Assembly (NCBI GenBank): GCA_015183035.1
Contig: JACZZP010000001.1
Location: forward strand, 1,054,001 to 1,118,000
DNA length: 64,000 nucleotides
Direction: 5' to 3'
Source: Meloidogyne chitwoodi
Lineage: Eukaryota; Nematoda; Chromadorea; Rhabditida; Meloidogynidae
Made by a program: the position numbers and the translations under genes. Positions 49,186 through 61,540 of the stretch are shown piece after piece (the first letter of the stretch is position 1; each line of letters starts with the position of its first letter). The notes under the pieces were generated by a model. The model had not been told where the DNA came from. It searched no databases and saw only the letters and a list, made by a program, of their open reading frames with translations.

Positions 49186-52100
49186 TTAATTATATAAATG
49201 TTTAGAACGTTTTTTTCTTCTTTTTATTTCTTCTTCATTATTATTTTGTGTAGATTTAAATGAACAACTTTCATCACAACAAGACATCCACATACGTAAA
49301 TTTAATTTTGGTAATTGTTCACATTTTTTATAAGCTAATAGATTTTTACCAAAATATAAAAATACATCAGACTATTTTTAAAAATTAATTTAATTAAAAT
49401 AAATTAATTTACTTGAATAATATCAATATTATCTCCATTTCTGCAAATAACTCCAGCTAAAGTACTTTTACGTATTTGAGCTAATTGTAAAGGAGTAAAA
49501 ACACCAGGATTTTCATACCTTTTTTTATTTTTTTTTAAATATTTTTATTTATTTAAAAAGAAAAACCAAAAACGATCTCCTTCTCTAAGTCTTTTAAATT
49601 GGTCACCAATTAAACATGAAAATGTTGGACCAACAAGAGCTTCAGGTAATCTTTTTTCAACAATTCCACCAACCCAAAGATCAATATTGCCAGGATGACC
49701 TTTTTTAAATAATTTTAATATTTATTTTAAAAAATGATTTTATTTACCATAAAGTTTCTTAAGCCGTAACAATACCTTAATTTATTAAAAATATACTAAT
49801 TACTTTTTATTTAAAAAATAAAATAACCTCAGGGTTTGGAATATCAAATGAAAGTTGTTCCCAATTTGAAGGAACATTTAATCCACAAAATTTTCTATAT
49901 TCTAAATAACTAAAAAAAGAATAATAAAAAATTATTATATTTAACCCAGGAAGTCCATGATCTCTTCCTCTTTGAATATTAATTGCAGCCAAATCCAAAG
50001 AAACATTATGAGCATGATGAAATAAACGTTCAGTTAATTCATGATTTAATAACTTATAAAATATTTATTTATTTTTTAAAAAATTATTATTTATTTTTTT
50101 TAACCTGTTCACTCATTGGTTGTTTTAATTGTGTAGCAAATAAACCTCTAAGAATAGGATCAACACCTCCTTCAGAAAGTAATCTTTCAGGAGCAAAAAA
50201 TGCTTCATGTAAAGGCAATGGTCCTTCTTTTATTGAATTAAAATGTTTATTTAATCTTTCTAATTTTGGATTAATAAGTGTATGACCAAAACGAAGGGCA
50301 GCTGTTGCAAAAGCATTTGAAATACTTGGATTTATCTAAATATATATTCTAAAAATAAATTATAATATTTAAAAATATAACCTCAATAGAATATCCATTA
50401 TAAGGGCCAATTAATGTTTTATATCCTTCCTTTCATTAAAAAAATATAATTTTTTTAATTTTTTAAAAATAACTTGTCCAAGTATTTTAGGTAACCATTC
50501 TTTGTAAGTAATATGCTAAAAATTATATTAATATTTATTTTTTTTAAATAATTTTATTAAAATACCTGCATCATTGCTCCAATAATTTTTCTTGTCTAAA
50601 TAAAATTAAAATTAAATTATTTAAAAATTAAAACTTCTTGATAAATTTTTTCACCATCCCAATCTGAATTCATTTCTAAAAGATTTGTAGCAATTAAATT
50701 ATGTTCTCTTAACCAAATTGTATGAATTGCTGTTAATCCAATCTTTTTATTATTTAAAACTTATTATAAAAATTTGAAAAAAGACTTGTTCATTTGCACG
50801 AAAATCTCCAGAAAGAAAACAACGTATAGGATTTTCTTTTGAAAAATTTCTTCTACAATCCATTGCTGAATCTTTTTCAAAAGGTAAATAAGGCTTTTGT
50901 GAATTACTAACAATATCAAAACGTAAAAGTCCATGATCAGAAAATAAATCTCTTAAATCTAAAGCATCAACTTCTGTACTTCCATAAACTTGAGAAGCAT
51001 CTAAGTAACTAGTTATTATATTAGCCTTAAATAATTATAATTAATAAAATAAATAAATAAATAAATTACTTGTTCTCTATAAGTAATTTGTTGAAAAATT
51101 GGTGAAGTTTCACCTGATCCACAAATTGCTGCTGATCTTTCAAATTCTATACATGGAAGTTTATCAGAAGAATTAGAAATTATTTTTAAGCGATAATCAT
51201 TTGCTGGTAATGGAATATTAAAACAAGGGGAAATATTATCACAAGTACGATTACATCTATTTATTTTAAATTAAAATATTATTTATAAAATAATATAATC
51301 TTTTTTATGGTAAATAAAGATATATGTTTGATAATTGTTTAGACACTCAAAAAAATAATTTAAAATATAGTTAAATACCTAGCACCACCAACATATGTTT
51401 GTCTACTTAAAGCAGTTGCAGTAAAATCTAAATCATGATCAAGAAATTGACCCCATTGCATAAGCATGGAAGAATAAAATGGATGTGGACTTATCTTTTA
51501 ATTATTATTATTTTTAATTAAAAAATATTTTTTTTCTTACATCTTCAGTACCAATTAATTCAACAGATACTGTCCTTGGATTTGGCTTTGGATAACTTTT
51601 AAAAATAAAAAATAATTTTTTTTTTTAAATAATTACCCAAAATATAAATTTCCAGAATTCCAACCAACAGGTGTATTAAATCCATTTTCATAAATTGGAG
51701 GTAATAACCGAAGAAAGGGCATTTGACTAACACCCCAGGTTGGATGATCAAAATTATTACATTGTCCAGTATATGATCTTTAATTTAAATAAAAAAATAA
51801 TTTGAAATTAATATTTTACACCTATATTTTGTATGAAAACACATATCTTGACAATTATCTTTAAATTGACCATTCATACAACCAGAAAGTTCCATTAATG
51901 TTTGAATATGTGTTACACTTAAAACTGACTCAAATGAAATATTTTCTGTTGACATTTCTTTAGGAAGAAGATTAATACCTTTTTTTAAATTAATTAAATA
52001 TATTTATTTATTTTTTTTTAACCTAATTCAACATGTTTTTCAATTAATCTTAAACTTTCTTCATAAATTTCTCTTGCTTTACTTAATTCTGTTGTTGGTT

Positions 52101-55100
52101 GTTGTTTTCCAATAAATGTAAAATGTTTAAGTAAATCTTTAGGTGAATTAATTCCATTTTTTAATTCTTCTTTTGTTTTTATTATTGCTCTTTAAATAAA
52201 TATTTAATTTAATTAATTAAAAAAAAAAGAAAACTTTTCAATATTATTTGTAGCTTGATTAACTATATTTTTAATTTGATTATTTAAATGTTTAGCTAAT
52301 TCATCAATTTTTGAAAAATTAATTTTTAATAAAGCATCTGCAGTCATTGAACCCACAGAATTACCTGCCATACAAGAATATGTACCTTTAAAAAAATAAA
52401 TTATTATTAAAAAAATTAAAATAATACCTGCATCTCTTCTTGATATTGGTCCAATAATTAATTGTGACTATAAAATATATTTTTTTAATTTATAAAATTT
52501 AAAAATACATTATCCTCGTTAATCTGTTTAATAAAATTTAAATATATTTTTAAAATTTATTTTATTACCTGAAAATGTCCTCCAGAAGAAGAAATTTCTA
52601 TTCCATTAAAAAACCATCCAATTGAAGGTTTTGGTTCTCCTTTAGCCTTACATCTATTAAATAAATAAATAAATTTATTTTTTTAATTATTTTTTTTACC
52701 TAAAAATAACTTTTTCACCAGGATTAGCATTTTTATTTTTTGGAATTTCAATAATTTGTGGAGGAATACTTTTAATAATTTCTAAACGAGCATTACTACT
52801 TTTATTTTTTCCATAAATATTTATTGCTTCACAATTATAAATACCAATATCTTGTTCAAGAAAAGGATAAATATTTAATTGAGCACCTTCATTAAGTAAA
52901 ATATGTTTGCGAGAAGGTTCAATTTGTTGAAAATTAAAAAACCTTTAAAAATAATTTTTAATAGAGAAATAACAAAAATAATAATAATTATTATTATATT
53001 TTTGAGAATTTAAAATTTTATTATTAAATTAATTAATACTAGCGAAGTTGGTCGCCCTTCGGGCGTCCTTCTACGCTAGCAAAATAAACACAAAACTGAA
53101 ATAACAAGATCATTAAAGTCATCATACTACAAAATAAACATTTCTAAAGAACTAAACAAAAACCTGAATAAACAAACTTTTGTAACAAAATAATTGATCC
53201 AAAATTATTAACCAAAACCCAAACATTGCTATAAAATGACAACAGCTTACAAGGGAACGTCACAACATGCCACTCACCGATTTTGGCAAAACTTATACCA
53301 TTCGAAAGAGCTTATTGAGTAGGTATAGGATCTAAATTTTTACGTGCTGTGGTTAAGATATTGAAAAGTTACGAGCTTTTAAAGTTTCAAAAAAGAGGCT
53401 CTCCACACTTATGATCACCTCTATACTTTATTTTCCTTTTGTTTTCCATGCAGCGTCTGACTGTCTTCTCCTCTTTTTTCTGGAGTAAGTGGCGGCTGCT
53501 GTAAGGAAAAGAAAAGAAAGAAGAGAGGTGATCTTAAGGCCGTAGTAAAGAGAGAAAGGAACGCTGAAGAGGAAAAGGAACATTTTTTTGAATATTTAAA
53601 AGCTCGTAACTTTTCAATATCTTAACCACAGCACGTAAAAATTTAGATCCTATACCTACTCAATAAGCTCTTTCGAATGGTATAAGTTTTGCCAAAATCG
53701 GTGAGTGGCATGTTGTGCGTTCCCTTGTTAGCTCAAAGAACTAACGCCAACGAAAATATAAAAATAAATAAAATAAGAGGTCGCCCACCCACCATCCCTG
53801 ACCTCCCTTACCGCCATAGGTGGCACGACTTTTCGTCAACGGAATTTACGTCAATGGACCATTCGTCAATACTTTTCGTCATTGGACTTTATGTCAACGG
53901 ACTTTTCGTCAATAAACAAATTTTTTAAAATAGAAAAAAAGTAAAAAAAAATAATATAAACAATAAAGTCATACATAAATATAAACATTTCCAACTAAAT
54001 AAACAAACAAGATAACGAAATAATCACCCAGATACCCAAATTTACAATCGTCTAACACAACAGAAACTACAAAGAATAGACTATAACATAATTAAAACAT
54101 TTACAAACAAAACAATACATAGAGAAATTAAAACATGATCAAGCACGAGTCAAGTTTTAAGTCAAGCTGTCGACACTGGCTCCGAAAACCGCGCTAAATA
54201 ATATACAACAATAAAAAAGAAATAATAAAGGAAGTCGATCTCCTACTTTCTCTGACTTTACACACCACCATCACAGAACCATCACCGTTGTCGTGCTTGT
54301 AGACCGTTGGCGTTGCTCGTAGACGTTGGCGTATCTTGTAGACGTTAGCATACTCCTAGAACCATGGCTCATAGAACTAACGCCTTAGCTTAGCTCGTAA
54401 GACACCAGTTTATTGAACAAACGCCTTAGCTTAGCTCCTAAGACACCAGTTTATTGAACAAACGCCTTAGCTTAGCTCCTAAGACCTAAGTCTCTAGAAC
54501 CAACGCCGTTAGCGTAGCTCGCCAAACCTTAGTCTCTAGAACCAACGCCGTTAGCGTAGCTCGCCAAACCTTAGCCTCAAGCACCACCGCCGTTAGCGTA
54601 GCTCGTAGACCGTTGACGTTGCTCGTAGACGTTGGCGTTGCTCGTAGACGTTGGCGTATCTTGTAGACGTTAGCATACTCCTAGAACCATGGCTCATAGA
54701 ACTAACGCCTTAGCTTAGCTCCTAAGACACCAGTTTATTGAACAAACGCCTTAGCTTAGCTCCTAAGACACCAGTTTATTGAACAAACGCCTTAGCTTAG
54801 CTCCTAAGACACCAGTTTATTGAACAAACACCTGAGCTTAGCTCCTAAGACCTAAGTCTCTAGAACCAACGCCGTTAGTGTAGCTCGCCAAACCTTAGTC
54901 TCTAGAACCAACGCCGTTAGCGTAGCTCGCAAAACCTTAGTCTCTAGAACCAACGCCGTTAGCGTAGCTCGCAAAACCTTAGTCTCTAGAACCAACGCCG
55001 TTAGCGTAGCTCGCAAAACCTTGGCCCATAGAGCTTCCTCCGTTAGTGTAGCTGACCGTTGACGTTCCTCGTAGACGTTGGAGTCACAGACAGTTGGCGC

Positions 55101-56924
55101 TGCTCGTAGAACAGGAGAATGGTAAAATACGCTGTTTATATAGTATCCAACTGTCAAAAACTACTATAAAAACTCCCCATTTTCACTTCCCCCAATCAAT
55201 TGTCTATAAAAAGCAAAACAAACAGACACACTTTTCTCAATTATATAATTAGATTAGATTTTTTTCCTTTAAAAAATAACAAACCAATTAATTTTAGGTT
55301 TTGGATTACCAATAGCTTCACAATTTAATTGTACATTTGTTCCTTCACGAAATCTTCTATCTCTTGGTGTATAAGTAAAATGAGGAGAATTTCCTTGATC
55401 ATTTTTATTTTTTAAATTATTATTATTTTCTTTAAATATTTCTTGATTCTAAAATTAAATTTTAAAAATAAATAATAATATTTATTAAACCAATAAAGAT
55501 GATGATTGTAGATTTGGAGACTTAAAAAATACCTTAATATTTGAATTTTGAGGTAATGATGATAAATCTATAGCATCACGTAACTGCCTTTTTATTTAAT
55601 TAATAATTTTATTTTATTTTTTTAAAATTCACATATACCTTAAAGAAATTTGTGGATAATTAATTGAACACTTTAAAAATAAATAATTAAAATATTTTAA
55701 TTATTTAATAATAACCTTTATTTTTTCAATTAATTCCCTTTTTCTAATTAAAATTGTCCAATCTTCTAATATTTCAAATTCACCCAATATTGACATTTCT
55801 ATTGTTTTATTACTTTTAAAAAAAAAAAAAATAAAATATTAATTAATATTTAAAATTAACTTTAAAATCCATTGTATATTTTCTCCATTATTTAATTTAT
55901 TATTTTTAATATTACATTGTAAATGTATTTTATTATTACCAAAAATTTCTTCAGATAATATTTTTGGTTCAAAACATTTTACTTCTTCTTTTATTAAATT
56001 TATTATTTTAATATTTCTTAAAATTCCAGGATTGGCACATTTAGCATTTTTATTTTGATGATGATTATTATTATGTCTTTTCTGATGTTTTTTATTTTCA
56101 AAAATTTCCAATTCTGGTTTTTGATTTAATAAATTAATTAAATAAATTATTCTAAAAATATAAAATTAAATATTAAAATAATTAATTTAATAATACAAAG
56201 AAATAAAAATATTAAAATACCTGCAATCACAATTCCATAGATTATTAATTAATTCCAATTTATTCAAATTTTTATTTTTAATAAATAAATTATTGGGTAA
56301 AAATTGAATAAAATTATTTTTTAAATTTAAAATTTGTAAATTAATTAAATAATTAAAAGAATTATCTTCAATTTTATTAATTTGATTATTTTGTAAATCT
56401 AATAATTTTAATTGATTTAATGATGAATTTGTTGATAATTGAGGAATATATTTAATTTTATTATTTCCCAAATAAAGTCGATGTAAATTTGGTAAAAAAT
56501 CAAGAAAATTCTTTTTTTTTTAATAATTTATAAAAATAAATTTAAAAAATATATATATACTTGTTCCAAATGTTCAATTGAATTATGATTTAATAAAATT
56601 GTTTTTAAATTAATTAATGAAGATAATAAATTAATATTTAAATTAATAATATTATTTCTTCTAAAATCTAATAATTCTATATTTTTATTAAATTGATTAA
56701 AATTTGGAAATGTTTTTAATCCTAAGCCTTGACAATCAACATGACGACCATTTAATGAACATCGACATTGAAAAGGGCAATCTTTATTAAAAATATTTAA
56801 ATTATTAAAAAATAAAATATTTAAAAAAAATTTTACCATTAATTTCATTTAATGTTAAATCCAAACCAAAAATGCAAAAATAATTTAAAATTAATAAAAT
56901 AATTAAAAAATGAAAAAATAACAT
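49186..56924 (-). CDS. Peroxidasin (LRR-Ig-heme peroxidase)
   Basis: Thirty-one exons, 1311 residues. In gene order they begin 56924-56837, 56781-56561, 56510-56221, 56151-55861, 55812-55716, 55670-55639, 55587-55533, 55448-55285, 52942-52700, 52653-52569, 52523-52509 (15 nt), 52467-52428, 52385-52235, 52189-52023, 51978-51822, 51777-51637, 51595-51541, 51494-51379, 51256-51070, 51025-50786, 50742-50635, 50595-50566, 50515-50474, 50429-50382, 50335-50105, 50052-49946, 49909-49828, 49775-49748, 49699-49567, 49518-49413, 49371-49186. Signal peptide about 1-20; LRR N-cap ([16 protein letters not shown]), LRRs to about 195, LRR C-cap starting NLWNCDCR; three Ig domains about 250-565; animal heme peroxidase about 690-1245 with distal His in [10 protein letters not shown], catalytic Arg in ITYREQ, proximal His in RFGHTLINP. 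Peroxidasins crosslink collagen IV through sulfilimine bonds in basement membrane. I see no C-terminal VWC domain; the chain ends in a KRRKKRSKH basic tail. Intron 8 is 2.3 kb of repeats. Confidence 0.96.
53244..53733. mobile_element. Foldback element with arms of about 140 bp
   Basis: Left arm 53244-53383 and right arm 53594-53733 are near-perfect inverted copies (outer part ACAAGGGAACG, then CATGCCACTCACCG, inner end GCTCGTAACTTTTCAATATC). The 210-bp centre is unrelated purine/pyrimidine-rich DNA. Like the element at 15319-16132 it has ATACCATTCGA in both arms. No transposase is present; target duplication not resolved. Confidence 0.88.
53827..53911. repeat. 15-bp minisatellite CGTCAACGGACTTTT
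   Basis: Five to six imperfect copies of CGTCAAYGGACTTTT in tandem. It lies inside the large peroxidasin intron. Confidence 0.8.
54290..55110. repeat. Complex satellite with about 42-bp units and a 325-bp higher-order period
   Basis: Three related unit types alternate: CTCGTAGACGTTGG short units, GAACAAACGCCTTAGCTTAG units of about 42 bp and AGAACCAACGCCGTTAGCGT units of about 42 bp. The block GTATCTTGTAGACGTTAGCA at 54331 recurs at 54656, showing a higher-order period near 325 bp. The minus-strand open frame with a repeating [14 protein letters not shown] peptide comes from the 42-bp period. Confidence 0.9.
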
Positions 56925-57796
56925 TAATATTTTTTTAATAATTTTTATTTATTATCTAAAGAAAGAGTTTTGGAATTTTTATAAAAATATATAATTAATT
57001 AATTAATTGATTTATTAATGAATTGATTGGTGAGAAAATTAAAAGTAAAATGGAAAAGGAAGAATTATTTATAAATAATTAAATAAATAAATAAAAATAT
57101 GTATATTATTACACAAAGTCCTCCAATTTTTTTTGATTAAAGAAGGTAGTAATTAATGATTACTATTTTAGTGTTCTTCTGCACATAAAAATAAATAACT
57201 AAAATAATTTTAGTGTTTAAAAATATAATAAATTAAATTATATTATTAATAAATATTTAAAAATAAATTAATTTTAACAAATTTCTATAATAATGATATT
57301 TTGATTAATTTTTTCTTTCATTTATATTTAAAATTTAAATTTATATTCGTCGCTCAAATGGATAAATAAATTAAAAAATAAAAATGTACTTGTTTTGACC
57401 GTTTTTGACTCCAAAAATGTAAAAAACAATTCAAATTGTAAATTAGCTGACCAAAAAAATAAATTAAGAGAATGGAATAACAAAACAAAAAAACATTTGT
57501 TAAATTGTGTTTTGTTTAGATTTATATTATTATTATAAACAAATAAATATATTACTATAAAGGATAAAACAAGTAAATTTATATAAAAAAGTAATTCAAT
57601 TTTAGTTATTTCTTGCTATTGAATGTGTAATTCTGTTTTTCTTAAGGGTATATATTTTTGTGTTTATTTTATTCATCTTATTTTTTTGAAAAAGTTATAT
57701 CTTTCTTTTTTAAATAAATAAATATATTTAAAATTAAATTATTTTATTAAATAAATATCCTAAAAATATAACTAATAATTTATTTAAACATTTTAT
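56925..57796. other. AT-rich region upstream of peroxidasin
   Basis: The presumed promoter region of the minus-strand peroxidasin gene. AT-rich throughout with no clear motif or element. Confidence 0.5.
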
Positions 57797-58430
57797 TATT
57801 TCAAAGAACCAGCCGCTTCGCGACTGGAGTAAAGAAACCGCTTCGCGCTTGTAACACTGATTCTAGAAAATTTTGGTAAAATATAAGAAAATAAACCTCT
57901 AAAACCCTCTTAAAAATAAAACTTCTATTAAAAATTGAAAACCAACTTTCAAAATGAGCTGCTCCTTAACCCCTGTAAAAAGGCAACCCCTCATTCCACA
58001 GCTTAAAAAACAATTACTCATTAAAATCTCATTGTCAGTTAATAAAAACTCCCTTAAAACCGCCTAAAAAACAAAAAAAACTTAAAATCCATCCTGGTTT
58101 TATTAAAATCACACTTTAAACACAACCCCCATTTTTAATATGAAAACCCTTTTACCTACCCATCTCTGAAAGATATTTCATTTTTAAAAATGCAACACCC
58201 CTTTTAACTTTAAATACGATCTTTTTCTGGATTAATTATTCTAAAATTTCGTTTGATATTGAAGATTTTTTTTATTCTTATACGAGCCTTGAGAAGCAGC
58301 TGCGCGACTTTAAAGGCTCTTTCAGTTTAGAAAAATAATTTCACATATAAAATTTTTTTCAATATTCTAAACATTTTTTAGTATATTCCAAGGGGTCCTG
58401 GAATTTTGGGCTCTGTAATGTTGATATGAG
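57797..58430. other. Left edge of the second satellite island
   Basis: Begins with two CCGCTTCGCG hairpin-forming words (57802-57848) and continues with mixed-composition DNA without an open frame. A GAGCCTTGAGAAGCAGCTGC word near 58285 precedes the 11-bp arrays. No gene is supported. Confidence 0.5.
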
Positions 58431-59250
58431 ACTAAATTGAGCCAAGCTTGATTCAAGATTGAGCCAAACTTGTGCCTAAGTTGACCCAAACTTGAGCCAA
58501 ACTTGAGCAAACCTGAGCCTAACTTGTGCCAAGTTTGAGCCAAACTTGAGCCTAATTTGGGCCAAGCTTGAGCCTAACTTGAGCTAAACTTGAGCCAAAC
58601 TTGAGCCAAACTTGAGCCAAAATTGAGCAAACTTGAGCCTAACTTGGGCCAAGCTTGAGCCAAACATGTGCCTAACCTGAGCCTAACTGAGACAAACTTG
58701 ACCCAAGATTGAGCCAAACATGAGCCTAATTTGGGCCAACTCGAGCCTAACCTGAGCCAAGGTTGAGCCTAACTTTACCCAAACTTGATTCAATGTTGAG
58801 CCTAACTTGAGCCAAACTTGAGCCAAGTGTGAGCCAAGGGTGAGCCAAACTTGAGCCAAGATTGACCTACTTGAGCCAAACTTGAGCCAAGTTAGAGCCA
58901 AAGTTGACCAAACGTGAGTCTATTTGAGCCAAGGTTGAGCCTAACTTGAGCCAAGGTTAAGCCAAGCTTTTGCCAAACTTGATCCTAACTTGACCCAAAA
59001 TTGAGCCATGATTTTGCCAAACTTGAGCCTAATTTGGGCCAAGCTTGAGCCTAACTTGAGCTAAACTTGAGCCAATTTTGAGCCTAACTTGAGCTAAACC
59101 TGAGCAAAACTTGAGCCAAGCTTGACCCATACTTGAGCCAAACTTGAGCTTAATTTTTGTCAAACTTGAACAAAACTTGTCAACTTAGCCTAACATGAGC
59201 CAAGCTTGAGCCAAACTTGGGCTAAAATTGAGCCTAACTTGGTTCATCTC
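58430..59250. repeat. 11-bp satellite TTGAGCCAAAC
   Basis: Imperfect tandem copies of an 11-bp unit alternating TTGAGCCAAAC and TTGAGCCTAAC, with occasional indels. About 70 units. The minus-strand frame at 58683-58901 is a repeat product. Confidence 0.92.
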
Positions 59251-60195
59251 GAACTCATATAGAGCTTAAATTGAGCTCAAATCGAGCTCATCTTGAGCTT
59301 AAATCATGCTCATCTTGGTTTTAAATCGAGTTCATCTCGAGCTCATATAGAGCTTAAATCGAGCTCATATAGAGCTCAAATCGAGTAAATCTCGAGCTCA
59401 CGAGCTTAAATTGAGCTCAAAGCGAGCACAATATGAGATCGATTTGAGCTCATTTTGAGCTCAAATCATGCTAATCTTGAGCTCAAATCGAGCTCCTTTT
59501 GAGCTCAAATCGAGCTCCTTTTGAGCTCAAATCATGCTCATCATGAGCTCAAATCATGCTAATCTTGAGCTCAAATCATGCTCATCTTGAGCTCAAATCG
59601 AGCTCCTTTTGAGCTCAAATCATGCTAATCTTAAGCTCAAATAAAGCTCCTTTTGAGCTCAAATCGAGGAGCTCAAATCAAGCTCATATAGAACATAAAT
59701 AGAGCTCATCTAGAGCTTAAATTGAGCTAAAATCATGCTCATCATTAGCTCAAATCGAGATCCTTTTGAGCTCAAAACATGCTCATCTTGAGCTTAAGTA
59801 AAGCTCCTTTTGAGCTCAACTCAAGCTCATCATGAGCTCAAATCATGCTCATCTTGAGCTTAAATTGACTAAAATCATGCTCATCTTGAGCTCAAATCAA
59901 GTTCACCTCGAGCTAAAATCATGCTCATCATTAGCTCAAATCGAGATCCTTTTGAGCTCAAATCATGCTAATCTTGAGCTTAAATCGAGCTCCTTTTGAG
60001 CTCAACTCAAGCTCATCATGAGCTCAAATCGAGCTCCTTTTCAGCTCAAATCATGCTCATCTTGAGCTCAAATCGAGCTCCTTTTGAGCTTAAATGATGC
60101 TAATCTTGAGATCAAATCATGCTCATCTTGAGCTAAAATCGAGCTCATCTCTAGCTCAAATCAAGCTCATATAGACATAAAAAGAGCTTATATAG
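59250..60195. repeat. 11/22-bp satellite GAGCTCAAATC
   Basis: Continues directly from the previous array with the same 11-bp period and TTGAGC core, now as TTGAGCTCAAATC, often paired with GAGCTCCTTTT or ATGCTCATC into 22-bp dimers. GAGCTC is palindromic, so the array is rich in short hairpins. Confidence 0.92.
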
Positions 60196-60242
60196 ATACA
60201 CGCGCGAAGCGTTTCTTTTTTCAGTGCACTATTTCCACCTAT

Positions 60243-60849
60243 CTTATAAGTAGAGATAGGATTTTTAGGTGACAAAAACCTTATAATAGGTACCTAAATA
60301 GGTTGGAAAAAAGACCAAAATAGGTTACAAAAACTTCAAAATAGGTTAAAAAATTTTTTTATTCTATTCATTATTTTGGCGATTTTTACAAAAATTATAG
60401 GCAAAAATAAAAAAAAATAACGAATTCGATTAAAAAAAGTCAAAAACGCATTATAGTAGCTAATTTATCGTAAAAAATGATATTTTGTCACTTTTTATTA
60501 GTGACATTTTGTCACTTTTTTATTAGTGATATTTTTAAGTAATTACTCGGGTTTTAATTGAATTTTTGCATTTTATTTTAAAATTTTCTTAAATTTTGTC
60601 TAAATATATACGAAAATTTTAAAATTTTATAAATTTTGACGAAAATATACAAAAAAGGTGACAAAAAGCCCAAATAGGTTGTCACCTATTTTAGGTTACA
60701 AAACGCCAAAATAGGTTTTGGGACATGCCAATAGGTCACGTCTAAACACATAATTTTTCAAAAATAACTGCAGATTTGAGCTTGATTCATCAAGACTGAT
60801 TTGTGAAAAAAATAGGTTATAACCTAAAAATCCGATCTCTACTTATAAG
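60243..60849. mobile_element. 607-bp element with inverted ends of about 30 bp
   Basis: CTTATAAGTAGAGATAGGAT at the left and the same sequence inverted at the right (one substitution within AGTAGAGAT-GGATTTTTAGGT) define the ends. The interior has many AAATAGGTT words and no open frame. If the ends start at the TA inside AAGTAGAG, a TA target duplication (Tc1/mariner-like MITE) would fit, but that border is uncertain. Confidence 0.75.
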
Positions 60850-60914
60850 AGAAATATAAAGTTTTTTTGAATTTATTAATTACTTTTTAAATTTGATTTT
60901 TTGTATAAAAAGGC

Positions 60915-61437
60915 ATAACTTGTCCTGCGTCTAAATGGCCCCTTGCGATTAATTGTCTTGCGTCTAGATGGCCCCTTGCGATTACTTGACTTGCGTCTAG
61001 CTAGCCCCTTGCGATTAATTGTCCTGCGTCTAGATGGCCCCTTGCGAATAATTTTCTTGCGTCTAAATGGCCCCTTGCGATTAATTGTCTTGCGGCTAAA
61101 TGGCCTCTTGCGATTAATTGTCCTGCGTCTAAATGGCCCCTTGCGAATAATTGTCTTGCGTCTAAATGGCCCCCTGCGATTAATTGTCCTGCGTCTAAAT
61201 TGCCCCCTGCGATTAATTGTCTTGCGTCTAGTTGGCCCCTTGCGATTAATTGTCTTGCGTCTAGATGGCCAATTGCGATTACATGTCCTGCGTCTAGATG
61301 GACCCTTGCGATTACTTGTCCTGCGTCTAGATGGCCAATTGCGATTAATTGTCCTGCGTCTAGATGGCCCCTTGCGATTACATGTCCTGAGTCTAGATGG
61401 ACCCTTGCGATTATTTGTCTTGCGTCTAGATGGCCTT
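60915..61437. repeat. 33-bp tandem repeat, about 16 copies
   Basis: Unit of the form TTGTCTTGCGTCTAGATGGC followed by CCCTTGCGATTAA. Copies differ at a few positions. As the period is 11 codons, open frames arise on both strands; these are not genes. Confidence 0.95.
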
Positions 61438-61466
61438 GAAACATTTTAAAAAAATTTTTCCGACCT

Positions 61467-61535
61467 ACGAGTTCGAACCCGCATTAAAATTAGCAAATCA
61501 AGCACATTACCACGACACCACAACTCATCTTATCC
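61467..61535 (-). other. Possible tRNA-derived relic
   Basis: On the minus strand, GGGTTCGAACTCG matches the tRNA B-box (T-arm) and an upstream GTGTCGTGGTAATGTGC is weakly like the A-box and D-arm. A 5-bp anticodon stem and a closed acceptor stem are not convincing, so this is at most a tRNA pseudogene or tRNA-derived SINE head next to the satellite. Confidence 0.35.
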
Positions 61536-61540
61536 ATTTT

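Larger units (their letters stand above)
52943..55284. other. Repeat-filled intron 8 of peroxidasin
   Basis: This 2342-bp intron interrupts the second Ig domain at a Trp codon; most other introns in the gene are 40-60 bp. It contains a hairpin segment (53041-53082), a foldback element (53244-53733), a 15-bp minisatellite (53827-53911) and a complex satellite (54290-55110). Confidence 0.85.

Noticed and set aside
54852..55157. Minus-strand frame of 101 codons with repeating peptide
   Set aside because: Product of the 42-bp satellite units inside a peroxidasin intron.
60943..61449. Open frames of 168 and 147 codons with LRLDGPLRLIV-type repeats
   Set aside because: Generated by the 33-bp tandem repeat; both strands are open, which marks a repeat product.
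61467..61535. Functional tRNA gene on the minus strand
   Set aside because: The B-box is good but the acceptor and anticodon stems do not close, so it is listed only as a low-confidence relic.
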